Source: Ursus arctos (lineage: Eukaryota > Chordata > Mammalia > Carnivora > Ursidae). From it: 64,000 bases of DNA. The translations under genes and the position numbers were made by a program. Numbering within the stretch: the stretch's first letter is position 1; each line of letters begins with the position of its first letter. The notes under the pieces were generated by a model that saw nothing but the letters and a program-made list of their open reading frames with translations, did not search any database and was not told the origin of the DNA. The stretch spans positions 23,803,772 through 23,867,771 of the forward strand of contig NW_026622874.1 of the NCBI RefSeq assembly GCF_023065955.2, in the 5' to 3' direction. This document shows, one piece after another, positions 31,801 through 44,685 of this stretch.

Positions 31801-33980
31801 TTAAAACTCCACTAGAAGAACACTTGCTAACTCCCAGGACCTTCTAGAGTGTTGAGCGATGGATTTTGGGTGTGCATCTTGACCAGGAGCCACAGGATGA
31901 TCCAATGGGCTGCAGGAAGAACATTTAAAATCGCTATTTAAACTTGTTATTTCTTCTCATCCTTTTAAATGTCTATTTCCACGTATGCTTTATAATCTGC
32001 ATATTAGTACCATGAGTTTTATATATACACATTTGCATACTTATAAATAAATAAGAATGACTAAGTAAAAGAAAGAGGAAACTGTGAGTTGTAGCAGATA
32101 GCTAATTGTTCACTGCAGTCCATCCTTCATTCCAGATTATACGATTGTAGCTGGGAGTAGTTGTGGCTGTAGTTGCAGCTCAGCCAGAGACAACTTTCTC
32201 ACACCTCTCATAAGTAGCTGTTACCAGTTCTCCCCAATGGGAGGTGAGCAGAAGTGATATATGTCAGTTCTGGACCAAAGCTTTTGAGAAGCAAGCATGC
32301 TTCCTTTGTACTCTTAGCTCTTCTGCTGGCTTACACGCAGAAAATGGCCTGGGAGGCGGGAGGGGGTTGGGATGATTGAGGTCTGAGTTTGGAAGGGGGA
32401 GGGGAACACGCACTTACCACGAACATCCACCTCAAGCTATTACAGGGCCAAGAAATAAACTTTTGTGTAGCTGAGCCATTACACACGTCTCGGTCCCTGT
32501 TATTTCTGCTAAGCATACAGGGAGCACGTGTAACATTTTTTTTTTTTTAATTGAGGTGCATGTGTAAAATATTTGGAAGCACTGGTCCTAGCACTTGCCT
32601 AATGCAAATGTCAGGGTTGTCTCAGCCTGACAGATGCAGGGGACAGCAGCTTACCGTTTCTAAGCCATCCCCTCACTTAATCAAAAGTTGTAATTATCAT
32701 AGAATGATGTTTAAATCAGCTGAGTTTTAGTTTTGCAGAAAGTGAAGTTTTTAGGAAGGCTCAAATTCAGATTGCCATTAATTATATAAAAAGCAACTAG
32801 CCTTATTGGTATTCCAAGGGTCATCTTAGAAAACACGGAAATACTCAGTGAACATTATTGGAAGAAATCAGTGAAATTCAGCAAGATGGAACATTTGTTT
32901 GGCACAGATTTACCTAACATTTGCAAATACTTTCATGTGGTCAGATTTTAGCTTAAATTGTCTTCTTTCAAGGTCTATGGACTTTTAAGATCCAACTGTT
33001 TTCCAGTTACCTTTGCAAAGGAAATAACAGTTCTATGCATTTCCTCCACCCTCCTCCCCGGGGTTTAGATGGTGAGACTCAGAAAGTCTTCCTCAGAGCA
33101 TTTAGAGAAGGAAGAGAATGATGTATCAAGGCAATATTCCTGGAAGCTGAGATCAACAGACCATGATTAAAGTCAGCTTGCAGTTATATTGGCTGAGAAT
33201 GTTACGCCAGCTGCTTGCAAACCCCACAAGATGATGGATGTCTTACTGCTATCCCTACTGCTCTCCAGAATTTATCAGCAAAAAAAGAAAAATGGGGAAG
33301 GTTACAACTCCCAGAGATTCACAAATTCTTTTTGCAACAGTGAGCAGTGAAGGCTTGGGTGACAGTTATGAATGAATCACTGGTCGTTTGTGTGGTGGTG
33401 GGAGGAGTGTCTGAACCTTGGCACTGTAATCAAGAGCAGCAGGGGCTACCTGGACAGAAGGGGCAGGTGAGGCGGTAAGAGGGCTGTCATGGCAGATCCA
33501 TTGTCATTCTAAATGGAGAATTTTAGCCAGTTGCTGTTGCGGGAAAATGGATTGTTAAATTAGGGAAACAAAATTGTATGGTCTTTAAGTCACTGTGGAG
33601 GAATACATGGTTATAGAGAATGGAGATCTTGCAGGGGTTCAGGGGCGAGGCACAGGAGTTCTGGTGTTGGAGAGCTGGGGGAAGCATATGTGGGAGGGAA
33701 TCCTGGGGCTACTGGCTAGGGCAGCAGAAGGCTGGATTTGAATCCGTCATCTTGGGTCTTGTTGCTAATTTCCTTCCTTTCTTTTCTCCTCTCCTTCCTC
33801 CTCGTAAGGGAGCTAAGAATAAAAATGCTGGAACCTGCTGTTTTATTTTCACTCAAGAAACTGATTAATGAGGGCTGCTGGGTTTAATCAATGGTTGTCT
33901 ATTTCAGCTTAGAAAACACTATTTTGGGGAATGGAAAAAATATTGGCAATCATTCACCTTGTGGAGAGCTGCATTATTCT
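31801..33980. other. Unassigned sequence
   Basis: No repeat or gene is recognised with confidence over 2.2 kb. Short poly-T at 32,536-32,549. Confidence 0.3.
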
Positions 33981-33984
33981 GCAT

Positions 33985-34195
33985 ATGGTGAAAGGAATAG
34001 TCTTTGGCATGCAGAAGCCTGGGCTAGGATACTTGCGCCTCCACCTGTGTTAGGATATTTAACAGCTGCATGACCTTGAGTGATTATTTCAGCTGAGCCT
34101 TGGTCCCCTCACCCAGGAAATGGTGATAATAGTGTACTTGCGTCTTAAGTTTGCTGTGAAAATTGAGTAAGAGCCTTTTATGTCAGATAAATGTT
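33985..34195 (+). repeat. MIR, sense
   Basis: AGTCTTTGGCATGCAGAAGCCTGGG, CAGCTGCATGACCTTGAGTGA, CTGAGCCTTGGTCCCCTCACCCAGGAAATGGTGATAATAG, TTGCTGTGAAAATTGAGTAAG follow MIR order. Confidence 0.7.
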
Positions 34196-34389
34196 AACTC
34201 TCTACATTATCTACCTATCTTTTCTCCTTTTATCTTTTCAGAGGCAAGATAGAGACTGTATTTGTTTAGGGATACTTAGGTTTTGAGCCCCTGCTCCTGG
34301 TTAAATTTCCTGCTGAGTGTTTTAAAATCTGACCACATAGAATCTTGAGAGTTACCCATCACCTGTATTCATTTCTGTCTGGAGTGATG

Positions 34390-34436
34390 CCCTCTTTTTT
34401 TCTTTTCTTTTCTTTCTTTTTTTTCTTTTACCTTAG
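34390..34436. repeat. Polypyrimidine tract
   Basis: Almost pure T/C (CTTTTTTTTTCTTTTCTTTTCTTTC...) for about 45 bases. A homopurine-homopyrimidine stretch of low complexity. Confidence 0.85.
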
Positions 34437-34752
34437 GAAGTAAAAAAAAATGAACCGATACCAAAGGGAAGTTTACTTTAATTTCCTGAAGAAAGGCTGT
34501 GGACTAATAATCGAAAATTTACTTTTTTTTGAGCCTTGTTACTGTTAGGCACCCTCACCTAGTCTGTGCAGAGGTGCCGTCTCTGTTTTAGGACCATGTA
34601 ATCTACAAGAGAAAGAGCCTAGAGGCCCAAAGTCAGCATTGTGTCCATGGACCAAGTGCACTAAATCCCAGCTATTGTATGTGATTATATGAGAGCTTCA
34701 TTCAAGCACTGTAACTTCTGTGGCCTGTCTCGTGTATTTGGGAGACAGGGAA

Positions 34753-35290
34753 ACATCAGTTAGGGTTCAGTTCAGGAAGTAGAAACTATCCTAGGTATTT
34801 TAAACAGAAGGGGGATTAACATAGGAGATTCGGTGCTTCCAAAATTCCTGGAAGAAGTAGAAGACAGTGTGCTCTAGGCTGAGCCTCCAGAATGACTCCT
34901 AGGACATTGCAGAACTGACCCATGAGAGAAATGAGGACCTCTGCTCCTGCTGGGAAGGGCAGCCAGAGGCTACAACCATTGACTTTCACAACCCAATGGC
35001 ATAGATCTAGAGATCAGAAAGACAGCATTAAGAAGCAGCGACTGCTGCTGATTTGGGGAATCACAGTGGACTGTGGAGTCTGGTGATCTCGGCGGCCCAA
35101 GCACCTCTCAACATCCACAAAGGTGGGAACTGGGAGCTGACAACACTGAAATCTCTGTCTGCAGAAAACAGAAGGAGTAGCAGGAAGATGGCTTACAGCC
35201 CCCTAATTGCAATCTGGCCCCTGTCACATTGGAAAGCACTTGGAAATAAGCGAGAACAGATTCTGAGCCACAATTAATCAAATCCTGCGC
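34753..35290. repeat. Unassigned old repeat-like segment
   Basis: CATCAGTTAGGGTTCAGTTCAGGAAGTAGAAAC ... TATTTTAAACAGAAGGGGGATTAACATAGG resembles an old interspersed repeat opening. The rest is too diverged to classify. Confidence 0.35.
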
Positions 35291-36210
35291 GCTGCCTTAC
35301 CTGAGCCCCATCAAACTGTCCAGTTCAACAGTATGTGCTCAGCAAAAACAAACCAGCTCATTGAGGGGAGAGAGATATTTAAATATGGTGAGCAATTGTC
35401 TTGAACACTCTGCTCCGGGAGAGAACCTCAGATCTGGTGCATGATAAGAGACCTGGGCTCTCTGTCTCCTTGGTGTACCTCGCACAGTCGGAGAACCGTG
35501 CTCTGTCCGTCTGTATACTCCGAATAAGTGAGCGGAGTGGTCAAAGAATTGGATCATTGTCACAGTCTGGCCCCAGACACAAGGCCAAATCCTTTGTTTT
35601 TATAAGATATGTTGTAAACTGTAAAGTCCTACCTAATATCAGACATAGTGCCTTACATGAATTGGGTGCATTTAACATTTTGCAAAATTTGTTCTATCAT
35701 TGTCTCTCTCTTTCTCTCCCTTTCTCTCTCTCTGTTTCTCTCTCCATATATATAAAAACATAAAATTTAATAGGGATAAACTCAATAAGAATAATTGTAT
35801 TCTACTTAAGTTGTGAAAATTAATTTGCAACACATATAATGAGCATTGTGTTCTTAATGGTATGTGAGAAGGAAAATATAAAAAAATGACCAGTTTCTGT
35901 ACTAGGCCTCATTTAATAAAGAACAGTAAAAAAAATCACAGGTTTTTCATTGAATAGAGTCCCAAGTATGGAAATACCTAGAAATTATGCCAAATGTATG
36001 TTACATATAATAATATGTATATGTAAGTTTTTCTGAACTATTTAACAAGTTTCAGAAATCATGCCCTCTTGTCCCTAAATGCTTCAGTATATATTTTCTA
36101 AGAATATTCACTCAGGATATTTAACAATGATGTACTATGATATAATTATAGATATTACATTTTGCTAATTGTTCCCATAATGTTTTTTTTATAGCAATGC
36201 TTTTTTTTTT
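35291..36210. other. Unassigned AT-rich sequence with CT/TA tract
   Basis: Polypyrimidine (TCTC)n run 35,700-35,742 leading into (TA)4. No gene or family is recognised. Confidence 0.4.
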
Positions 36211-36214
36211 TTTT

Positions 36215-36420
36215 CTGGTCCAGGATCCAATCCAGAATCATACATCTGGAATGGTTTTCTGGCCCTTCTTTGATTTCATGACTGATAATTTTGAAGAATT
36301 TAGGCCAGTTATTTTTTAGAATGTTCCTCAAATTGGGTTTGTCTGCTGTTCCCTCATGATTAGAGTCAGATTGTACAATTTTGGCAGGAATATTAAATAA
36401 GTGGTTAATGTTTCTTGAGC
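36215..36420 (-). repeat. Ancient L1M-type fragment, antisense
   Basis: GGTCCAGGATCCAATCCAGAATCATACAT, GAATTTAGGCCAGTTATTTTTTAGAATGTTCCTCAAATTGGGTTTGTCTG, GATTAGAGTCAGATTGTAC, TTTTGGCAGGAATA are the familiar antisense text of an old L1M element. Confidence 0.6.
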
Positions 36421-36564
36421 TAAATTGAAAACACAATCCAACATAGATTCACTAAGTGATAGTTTGAAGATCACTGGATAGGGAGTCAGCCCAATGTGGA
36501 AGCCAAGTTCTGCCATTTAACCATGGGATATTGAGTTACAATAGTAAAAATAATGGTAGTGATG

Positions 36565-36795
36565 TTAGTAATGATAATGACTTTATTTGGTAATATGTAA
36601 AGATTTTTACATTCATTATCTCATTTTGTCCTTTATCTCATACGGTAAAAATGATTCTTACTTTACGGATAAGGAAACAGGCTCGGGGAGATCAAGTTCC
36701 TTGCCCAAGGTCACACAAGTGGAGAGAGGCAGAACCAGGGGTCAAACCCAGGTCTCAAAACCAGGCTTTGATGCTTGTACTTCTAACCCCACATT
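36565..36795 (-). repeat. MIR, antisense
   Basis: TACATTCATTATCTCATTTTGTCC, TTACGGATAAGGAAACAGGC, CTTGCCCAAGGTCACACAAGTGG, GGTCAAACCCAGGTCTC follow antisense MIR. Confidence 0.8.
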
Positions 36796-37785
36796 CTGGA
36801 GTGGAAGTCACATTGCCTTGTTTGGAATTCATCTCTAAAAGGAGAGGAGTGAATAAAACAAAATGCATAAGGTAGTACTTCCCAGCCCTGTGTATTTCAT
36901 AGAGCAATAAAAATAGTTTTAAAAATTAGGGACTAGACACAGGGCTTATAATACTTTATACTGCCAAGTAAGAATATTAAAATACAAAACAAATCTAATA
37001 GCAGTACTATTTGATCAAAGGACTTTTCAATTAAAAAAGTATAAAAAAGCCATAATTTCAGAATAAAAAATATTCTCCAAAAGTAGATATATTATTTTGT
37101 AACATACTCAGTACCTTGTCATTAATTTTCCCAGTTCACTGGGACCTTGTAAAAGCTCTGCCCAGAATAGCCCCCATTTGGGGCCTGGCATTTGGGGAGC
37201 ACTGTAAGATAGTGTCTTCTTCCTCTGTTGTCCAGTGACTTTATTCTACCTGAAAAAACTATGTGGGCAGGGAAGGGAATGGTGCACAATGAGATGGAAC
37301 AGCATTGGAAGAGGGTGGGGAGAATTATAATATTGAGGCGCATGTATGTTATCAGCTCTTAGGATTTATGGATTGCCTTTGATTCTTCTTCCTACGTACT
37401 CACTACTTTTTGCCCTGTATTTACCACTGTTGTCCTTTTTTTTTTTAACCCCTTCCCAGTTCCTCTTCTTTTGCTCCTCCGTTCCTAAGCCCTCACTTTT
37501 AAGGGGTATGGAAGAGTTGACAGGAAACTAAATACAACATCATTTGGGTAGTGCAGGAATGGAATGCCACCTGTTTTGTGTCTGAAGTCTCAGGTTAGAA
37601 GGTTCCAGGAGAAAGGTTCTGTGAGTTAAGTTAGGCAACCATCCTGGCACAGACTGTATTTATTTTATTTTTGTGTGTTTTTTATTAATGCGTTAAATAA
37701 CCAGACCTTGAAGTGGGTCTAACAACTCTTGTAATGTCAAAATAGGGATGATTATAAATAATATTTTTCAACATTATATCAACTG
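36796..37785. other. Unassigned AT-rich sequence
   Basis: No exon or repeat is recognised until the L1 begins. Confidence 0.35.
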
Positions 37786-38025
37786 CTATGTGACATTATG
37801 ATACATAGAAATTTGTGAATTTCTATACACTGACAACAAAGTAGCGGAAAGAGAAATTAAGAAAACAATTTCATTTATAATTGTACCACAAATAATGAAA
37901 TACCCAGGAATGAATTTATTCAAGGAGGTGAAAGACCTGTACTCTGAAAACTGTAAAACTTTGATGAAAGAAATTGAAGAGGACACAAATGGAAAGATAT
38001 ACTATGATCATGGACTGGAAGAATT

Positions 38026-38257
38026 AATATTCTTAAATTTTTCTTTTTTTTTTTTAAAAGATTTTATTTATTTATTCGACAGAGATAGAGACAGCCAGCG
38101 AGAGAGGGAACACAAGCAGGGGGAGTGGGAGAGGAAGAAGCAGGCTCCCAGCGGAGGAGCCTGATGTGGGGCTCAATCCCATAACGCCGGGATCACGCCC
38201 TGAGCTGAAGGCAGAGGCTTAACCGCTATGCCACCCAGGCGCCCCAATATTCTTAAA
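38026..38257 (-). repeat. CanSINE nested in L1, antisense, with 12-bp TSD
   Basis: Complete antisense young SINE. AATATTCTTAAA is duplicated at 38,026-38,037 and 38,246-38,257. L1 ORF2 text resumes without loss (TTTTCATACCACCCAAAGCAATCTAC). It post-dates the L1. Confidence 0.97.
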
Positions 38258-39356
38258 ATTTTCATACCACCCAAAGCAATCTACAGCCAAAGCAAATCTA
38301 CCAAAGCAATCTGTATCAAAAAAGGAAGAATAAAACTGGAAGTATCACGATCCCACATTTCAAGATATATTACAAAGCTATAATAATCAAAACAGTATGG
38401 AACTAGCACAAAACTAGACACATAGATCAATAGAACAGAATAGACAACCCAGAAATAAACCCACGCTTACTCTGTCACAGTTAATCTATGACAAAGGAGT
38501 CAGCAATATACTTGGGGAAAAAGACAGTCTCTTCATTAGATGGTACTGGGAAAACTGGACCACTTTCTTATACCATACAAAAAAATAAAATGGGTTAAAG
38601 ATTTAAACGTGACACCTGAAACCATAAAACTCATAGAAGAGAGCATAGGCAGTAATTTCTCTGATATCAGCCCTAGCAACATTTTTTCTAGATATGTCTT
38701 TTGAGGCAAGGGAAACAAAAACAAAAATAAACTGTTGGCACTACATCAAAATAAAAAGCTTCTGAACAGCAAAGGAAATCTTAAAGCTAAAAGACAACCT
38801 ACTGAATGGGAGAGGATATTTGCAAATGACATATCTGATAAAAGGTTAGTATCTAAAATACATAAAGAATTTATACAGCTCAACACCAAAAAAACCCAAA
38901 TGATCCAATTAAAAAATTAGAAAAATGGGCAGAAGATGAACACACATTTCTTCAAAGAAGATACAGATGTCCAACAGACACATGAAAGGATGCTCAACAT
39001 CACTCATTATCAGGGAGATGCAAATCAAAACCACAATGAGATATCACCTCACACCTGTCCGAATGGCTAAAATCAAAAACACAAGAAACAACAAGTGTTA
39101 GTGAGGATAGGGAAAAAAATTTTGTGCACTGTTGGTAGGAATGCAAACTGACATAGCCACTGTGGAAGACAGTATGGAGGTTCCTTAAAAAATTAAAAAT
39201 AGAACTACCATATGATTCAGTAATTCTACTACTGGGTATTTACCCAAAGAAAATAAAAAAACACTTCTCTGTTTATTGCAGCATTATTTACAATAGCCAA
39301 GATGTGGAACAACCCAAGTGTCCACTGATAGATGAATGGATAAAGGAAATATAGAG

Positions 39357-39573
39357 TGGGGGCGCCTGGGTGGCTCAGTCAGTTAAGTGGCTGCCTTCAG
39401 CTCAGGTCATGATCTCAGGCCCCTGGGATCCAGCCCCATGTCAGGCTCCTTGCTCAGCAGGGAGTCTGCTTCTCTCTCTCCCTTTGTGCACACTCTGTCT
39501 CTCAAATAAATAAAATCTAAAAAAAAAGAAAGAAAGAAAATGGAGAGAGAGAGAGAGAGTGTGTGTGTGTGTT
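39357..39573 (+). repeat. Older-type CanSINE nested in L1, with (GA)n(GT)n
   Basis: GGGGGCGCCTGGGTGGCTCAGTCAGTTAAG head, CAGGCCCCTGGGATCCAGCCCCATGTCAGG, CT-rich end, AAATAAAATCTAAAAAAAAA(GAAA)n tail to about 39,539, then (GA)n(GT)n to 39,573. Flanks AAATATAGAGTG/AAAATGGAGAGAG give only an imperfect duplication. Confidence 0.92.
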
Positions 39574-39969
39574 ATGGAATATTACTCAGCCATAAAGAAG
39601 AATGAACTCTTGCCATTTGTAACAACATGGATGGATCCAGAAAGTATAATGCTAAGTGAAATAAGTCAATTAGAGAAAGACAAATACTATATGATTTCAC
39701 TCATATGAAATTTAAGAAACAAAACAAATGAACAAAGAAAAAAAGAGACAAACCAAAAAACAGACTCTTAACTACAGAGAGCAAACTGATGGTTATCAGA
39801 GGGGAGGTGAATGGGGGGATGTATAAAATAGGTAAGGGGATTAAGAGTACACTTATCATGATGGACACTGAGTAATGTATAGAATAGCTAAATCACTATA
39901 TCATGCACCTGAATCTAATATAACACCGTATGTTAATTATACCGGAAATAAAATTAAAAAAAAAAAAAA

Positions 39970-40435
39970 CATGGGCAGAGGACCTGAATAGACATTTTTC
40001 CAAAGAAGACATGCAGGTAACCAGCAGACACATGAAAATATGTTCAACATTACTAGCCATCAGGGAAATGCAAATCAAAACCACGATGAGATATCATCTT
40101 ACATCTGTCAGAATAACTAGTATCAAAAAGACAGGAAATAACAAGTCCTGGCGAGGATGTGGGAAAAAAAAGAACACTTTCACACTTTTGGTGGAAGTGT
40201 AAATTGGTACAGCCACTGTAGAAAACAGTATGGAGGTTCCTCAAAAAGTTAAAAATAGAATTACCATATGATCCAATAATTCCACTACTGGGTATTTTTC
40301 CAAAGCAAATGAAAACACTAATTCAAAAAGATATATGCACCCCTATGTTTATTGCAGCATTATTTACAATAGCCAAGATATGGAAGTAACCCAAGGGTCC
40401 ATGATTTGATGAGTGGATAAAGAAGATGTGGTATG
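39970..40435 (+). mobile_element. LINE-1 segment 2, ORF2 internal piece
   Basis: Starts ATGGGCAGAGGACCTGAATAGACATTTTTCC right after the poly-A of segment 1. It stops at AAGAAGATGTGGTATGACA without reaching an L1 3' end. It overlaps segments 1 and 3 in L1 coordinates, so it is a separate copy, not a continuation. Confidence 0.9.
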
Positions 40436-41740
40436 ACAAAAAATAAATTCAAAATGGATGAAAGACCTAAATGTGAGACAGGAATCCATCAAAATCCTAG
40501 AGGAGAACACAGGCAGCAACCTCTTTGACCTCAGCCATAGCAACTTCTTACTAGACACATTGCTGGAGGCAAGGGAAACAAAAGCAAAAATGAACTATTG
40601 AGACTTCATCAAGATAAAATCTTCTGCACAGTGAAGGAAACAACAAAAATTAAAAGGCAGCCTATGGAATGGGAGAAGGTATTTGCAAACATCATACCTG
40701 ATAAAGGGTTAGTATCCAGGATCTATAACTTCTCAAATTCAACACCCCAAAAACAAATAATCCAGTTAAGAAATGGGCAGAAGACATGAATAGACATTTT
40801 CTAAAGAAGACATCCAGGTGGCCAACAGACACATGAAAAGATGCTCAATATCACTCACCATGAGGAATATACGAATCAAAACCACTATGAGATACCACCT
40901 CACATCTGTCAGAATGGCTAAAATTAAGAACACAAGAAACAACAGGTGTTGGCAAGGATGTGGAGAAGGGAACGCTCTTCCACTATTGGTGGGAATGCAA
41001 ACGGGTGCAGCCATTCTGGAGAACAGTATGGAGGTTCCTCAAAAAGTTAAAAATAGAGCTACCTTATGATACAGCAATTGCACTACTAAGTATTTACCCA
41101 AAGGATACAAAAATACAGATTGCAAGGGGTACATGCACCCCAAAGCTTATAGGAGCATTATCAACAATAGCCAAACTATGAAGAGAGCCCAAGTGTCCAG
41201 TGACTGATGAATGGATAAAGAAGATGTGGTATATCTATATATATTATACACACACACAATGGAATATTACAGCCATAAAAAGAATGAGATCTTTCTACTT
41301 GTGACAACATAGATGGACCTAGAAGATATTATGCTAAGTGAAATAAGTCAGAGAAAGAAAAATACCATGTGATTGCATTTATATGTGAAGTCTAAAAAAG
41401 AAAACAAATGAACAAACCAAACCCACAGAAATAGACACATAAATACAGAGAATAAACTTATGGTTGACAGAATGGAGGGGGTTGGGAGGGTGGGCAAAAT
41501 GAGTATGAGTAAAGGAGAGTGGGAGGTACAGGGTTCCAGTTATGGAATGAGTAATTCACAGGGATGAAAGATACAGCATAAGGAATATAGTCAATGGTAC
41601 TGTCATAGGGTTGTATGGTGACAGATGGTAGCTACACTGGGGGAGCACAGCCTAACGTATAGAGTTGTTGAATCCCTGTGTTGTACACCTGAAATTAATG
41701 TAACGTTGTGTGTCAACTATACTTTAATAAAAAATTAAAA
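40436..41740 (+). mobile_element. LINE-1 segment 3, ORF2 end and 3' end
   Basis: Begins AAAAATAAATTCAAAATGGATGAAAGACC, an upstream ORF2 position relative to where segment 2 stops, and runs to GTGTGTCAACTATACTTTAATAAAAAATTAAAATA. It encodes recognisable ORF2 C-terminal text (WWECK, IELPYD) with breaks. Confidence 0.92.
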
Positions 41741-43410
41741 TAGTAGTGATTTTCACAGATGGCAAAGTCACAGGTGCTGCTTCTATTAGGGAAGAGTGAT
41801 GCCTGCAATTATAATAAAGGGAAAGGCTGCATTTCAGAAGTGAGAAATCAAGATGTAATCTTTTTTTCCACTCCAAGTTTATTCATTCCTTGAATTCTAT
41901 TCATGGATCCCTTGGAGGAGGGGGGAAATACGAACCTCAGGTTAAAGTCCTGTTTTAAGGTCAGTACTGCCTGCCTACTTTCTTATCTTCCATTCAGTCT
42001 CTGATCTACAATTCCTCAAATCTCTGTTGAGTGCCAAGTTGGTATTAGGGTAAGCAAACTTTTGTATTCTGGTTTTTACCCAGATGGCCCAGGGTCACTG
42101 TTCTCACCAAAGTCACCAATGTTCCCCCAAATTCCATCTCCATATTGCTCCACCTTTGTGCACCTTCAAGCACCAAACCATTCCCTCCTTGGAACTTTAT
42201 CCCTCGTAGGCTTCTGCAGTATCCTTCTCTATGGCTGTGACACGGTGCCTTTTAAAACCTCACAGTGGTAGACTCACATAGGGAGTGTTTTCAAAACACA
42301 GGGCCGGGGTTTTGTTCTCTGGGTCTGAGGGAGAAGGTTTGTGGTGGGGTCCAATCTACATAGGTAATTTCAATTTATACCAATGGTTGAGAATCACTTC
42401 CTAAGTGATGTATGAGTGCTTAACGTATGCTTTTCACCAATAAAAATAATGATAATAATAAATAGCCATCATTGTAGGAATTTTTTTCTCTTTCACTGAG
42501 TTTCAAAGCATACTTCTCAATCTTTTCTTGGCTTCATTTTTCACTTTAAAAGTGAAAACAAAACAAAGCTCCACCTTCTTTGATAAAGCAGTTTATATTA
42601 ATGAGGAAATGTCTGCAAAATGCTTTTGGAATCAAATGTATTTTGTAAGAATAAAAATCATACTTTATTTTGGAAGCAAACTGGGAGAAGGCAGGGGTAG
42701 ATTATAAACTGCAGGGGTGGTTTGTAAAGTGCTCATTTATTACAATGGTAAGCAATGCTAGTCTCCGTGTGAGACTGTGGGACAAGCAGATGTGAGGTTT
42801 GAGGTAGCAGACCTAGGGCAAAGTCATAGAATCTTAAAAGAGACATTGACTGTCAGAGTTGCAAGGAACCTTCATCTCCATCCTTCATCTCAAGCTTGAA
42901 TCCCTGGGAAGACATCCTGTTAGGGCCACATTATGAATTTCATAGGTCCCAGGCACACTTGCTTTTATAGGCTTTTTGTTCCATAAAAAATAAAAAATGT
43001 TTAAAATTCTATTTTATGACTCTTTTGGTACTACTGACTATAATTCAGGCTGGATTCATGATTATGTATTCATTTTTCTTCTGATTTTAAAAGAAATTAA
43101 TATTTAAACATTTCGTGGGTCCCTAAAGGAATCACAGGCCCTAGATAGTTTTCTCCTGTACCTAATGGAGACATTGCCCCTGCTTCCAAAAGGGGAACTT
43201 ATTATCCTACAAAGCAGCTCATATAGTCTATTTAAGGATGATTTTATCTGATAGAAAGTTCTTTCTTATTTTGAGTTAAAGTTTTTTTTTTTTTAAATTT
43301 AAAGACTTTTATAATAGTTACTTTCCCTAGAGATAGTCTAGTCCCTCTGCCCCATGTGCTGTGTACTAAAGCCCGACTATTCAAAGGATGAGCCATATAT
43401 CAAAAGTCTT
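41741..43410. other. Unassigned unique sequence
   Basis: No gene or clear repeat is seen. (AATAAT)n at 42,436-42,460. Confidence 0.35.
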
Positions 43411-43414
43411 GACA

Positions 43415-43545
43415 TTACCTGGAGGCTAATTAGACATGAAGAATCTCAGGTCTCATTCTGTATCTACTCATTTGGAATCTGCATTTTAAAAGTTCCTCAA
43501 GTATTCAAATTCACAGTACTGTGAAGCTGGAGAAGCACAGTCCTG
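43415..43545 (+). repeat. MER5-like DNA transposon remnant
   Basis: CATTACCTGGAGGCTAATTAGACATGAAGAATCTCAGG, GAATCTGCATTTTAAAAGTTCCTCAAGT, GTGAAGCTGGAGAAGCACAGTCC follow MER5-class order. Diverged. Confidence 0.5.
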
Positions 43546-43574
43546 GACAGACTAACAATAGCAGATAATTACTG

Positions 43575-43740
43575 AGCACTACTTACTATGGATTGCTTAT
43601 TGAATCTTTTCAACAATCTTTATTTTTCCCATTTCACAGTTGAGCAAATTGAGGCACAGAGAAGCTGAGTGACTTGCTCAAAATCAAACCAGGCAGTGTG
43701 ACTCCAGGATCTATGCCCTTTCCCTCCATGCTACTTTGCT
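43575..43740 (-). repeat. MIR, antisense
   Basis: ACTGAGCACTACTTACTATGG, CCCATTTCACAGTTGAGCAAATTGAGGCACAGAGAAGCTGAGTGACTTGCTCAAAATC is antisense MIR. Confidence 0.78.
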
Positions 43741-44645
43741 CATCCTTACATGCTTCTTTTGAGGAGAAGTTCCTGCTGCCTTGCTCACAGACGAGATTGC
43801 CAGGTCAGGAGCATTTTTTTTTTTTAATATATACCACTTAACTCCACCCTCTTGCTATAGCTGAGTGGAAGAGAGGTGGATCCCTGATCCATGCTAGGCC
43901 ATCCACAGCTATACTACAACTTATCATTTGGGTGATCTGCTAAAAAGTAGTTGGTAAGCTGGACTTCATTAAAATTAAAAACTTCTGCTTTGGGAAGACA
44001 GTGTCAAGTGAATAAGAAGATAAGCCAGAGACTGGGAGAAAATATTTGCAAAAAACACATCTGATAAAGGACTGTTTCCAAAATATACAAAGAATTCTAA
44101 AACTCAATAATGAGAAAACAAATGACTTGATTAAAAAATGGGCTAAAGACATTAACAGACACCCCATCAAAGGAGATACACAGATAGCTCCGCATCATAT
44201 GTTATTAAGGACATTCAAATGAAAACAACAGTGAGGTACCACCATACATCTATTCGAATGGCCAAAATCTGGAACACTGACAACACCAAATGCTGGTGAG
44301 GATGTGAAGCAACAGGAACGCTCATTCATTGCTGCTGGGAATGCCAAATGGCATAGCCACATTGGAAGACCGTTTGGTGGTTTCTTACAAACCTAAATAT
44401 CCTCTTATCATGTGATCCAGCAACCTTGCTTCTTGGTATTTATCCAAGGAGCTGAAAACTATGTCCACAGAAAACCTGTACATGGATGTTTATAGCAGCT
44501 TTATTCATAACTGCCGAAACTTGGAAGCAACCGAGATATCCTTCAGTAGGTGAATGAATAAATAAACTTGTACATCCAGAAATGGAATATTATTCAGCAC
44601 TAAAAGGAAATGAGCTATTGAGCCATGAAAAGACAAGGAGGAACC

Positions 44646-44654
44646 TTAAAAGCA

Positions 44655-44685
<31 letters not shown>

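Larger units (their letters stand above)
37786..39969 (+). mobile_element. LINE-1 segment 1 (ORF2 end and 3'UTR), sense
   Basis: 5'-truncated L1. ORF2 text (TTTCTATACACTGACAACAAAG, GAGGACACAAATGG, ATCACCTCACACCTGTC, TATGATTCAGTAATTCTAC) runs through the 3'UTR (GTTAATTATACCGGAAATAAAATT) to a poly-A at 39,956-39,969. ORF2 is broken by stops and frameshifts and by two nested SINEs (38,038-38,245 and about 39,358-39,539), so no active protein is made. Confidence 0.95.
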
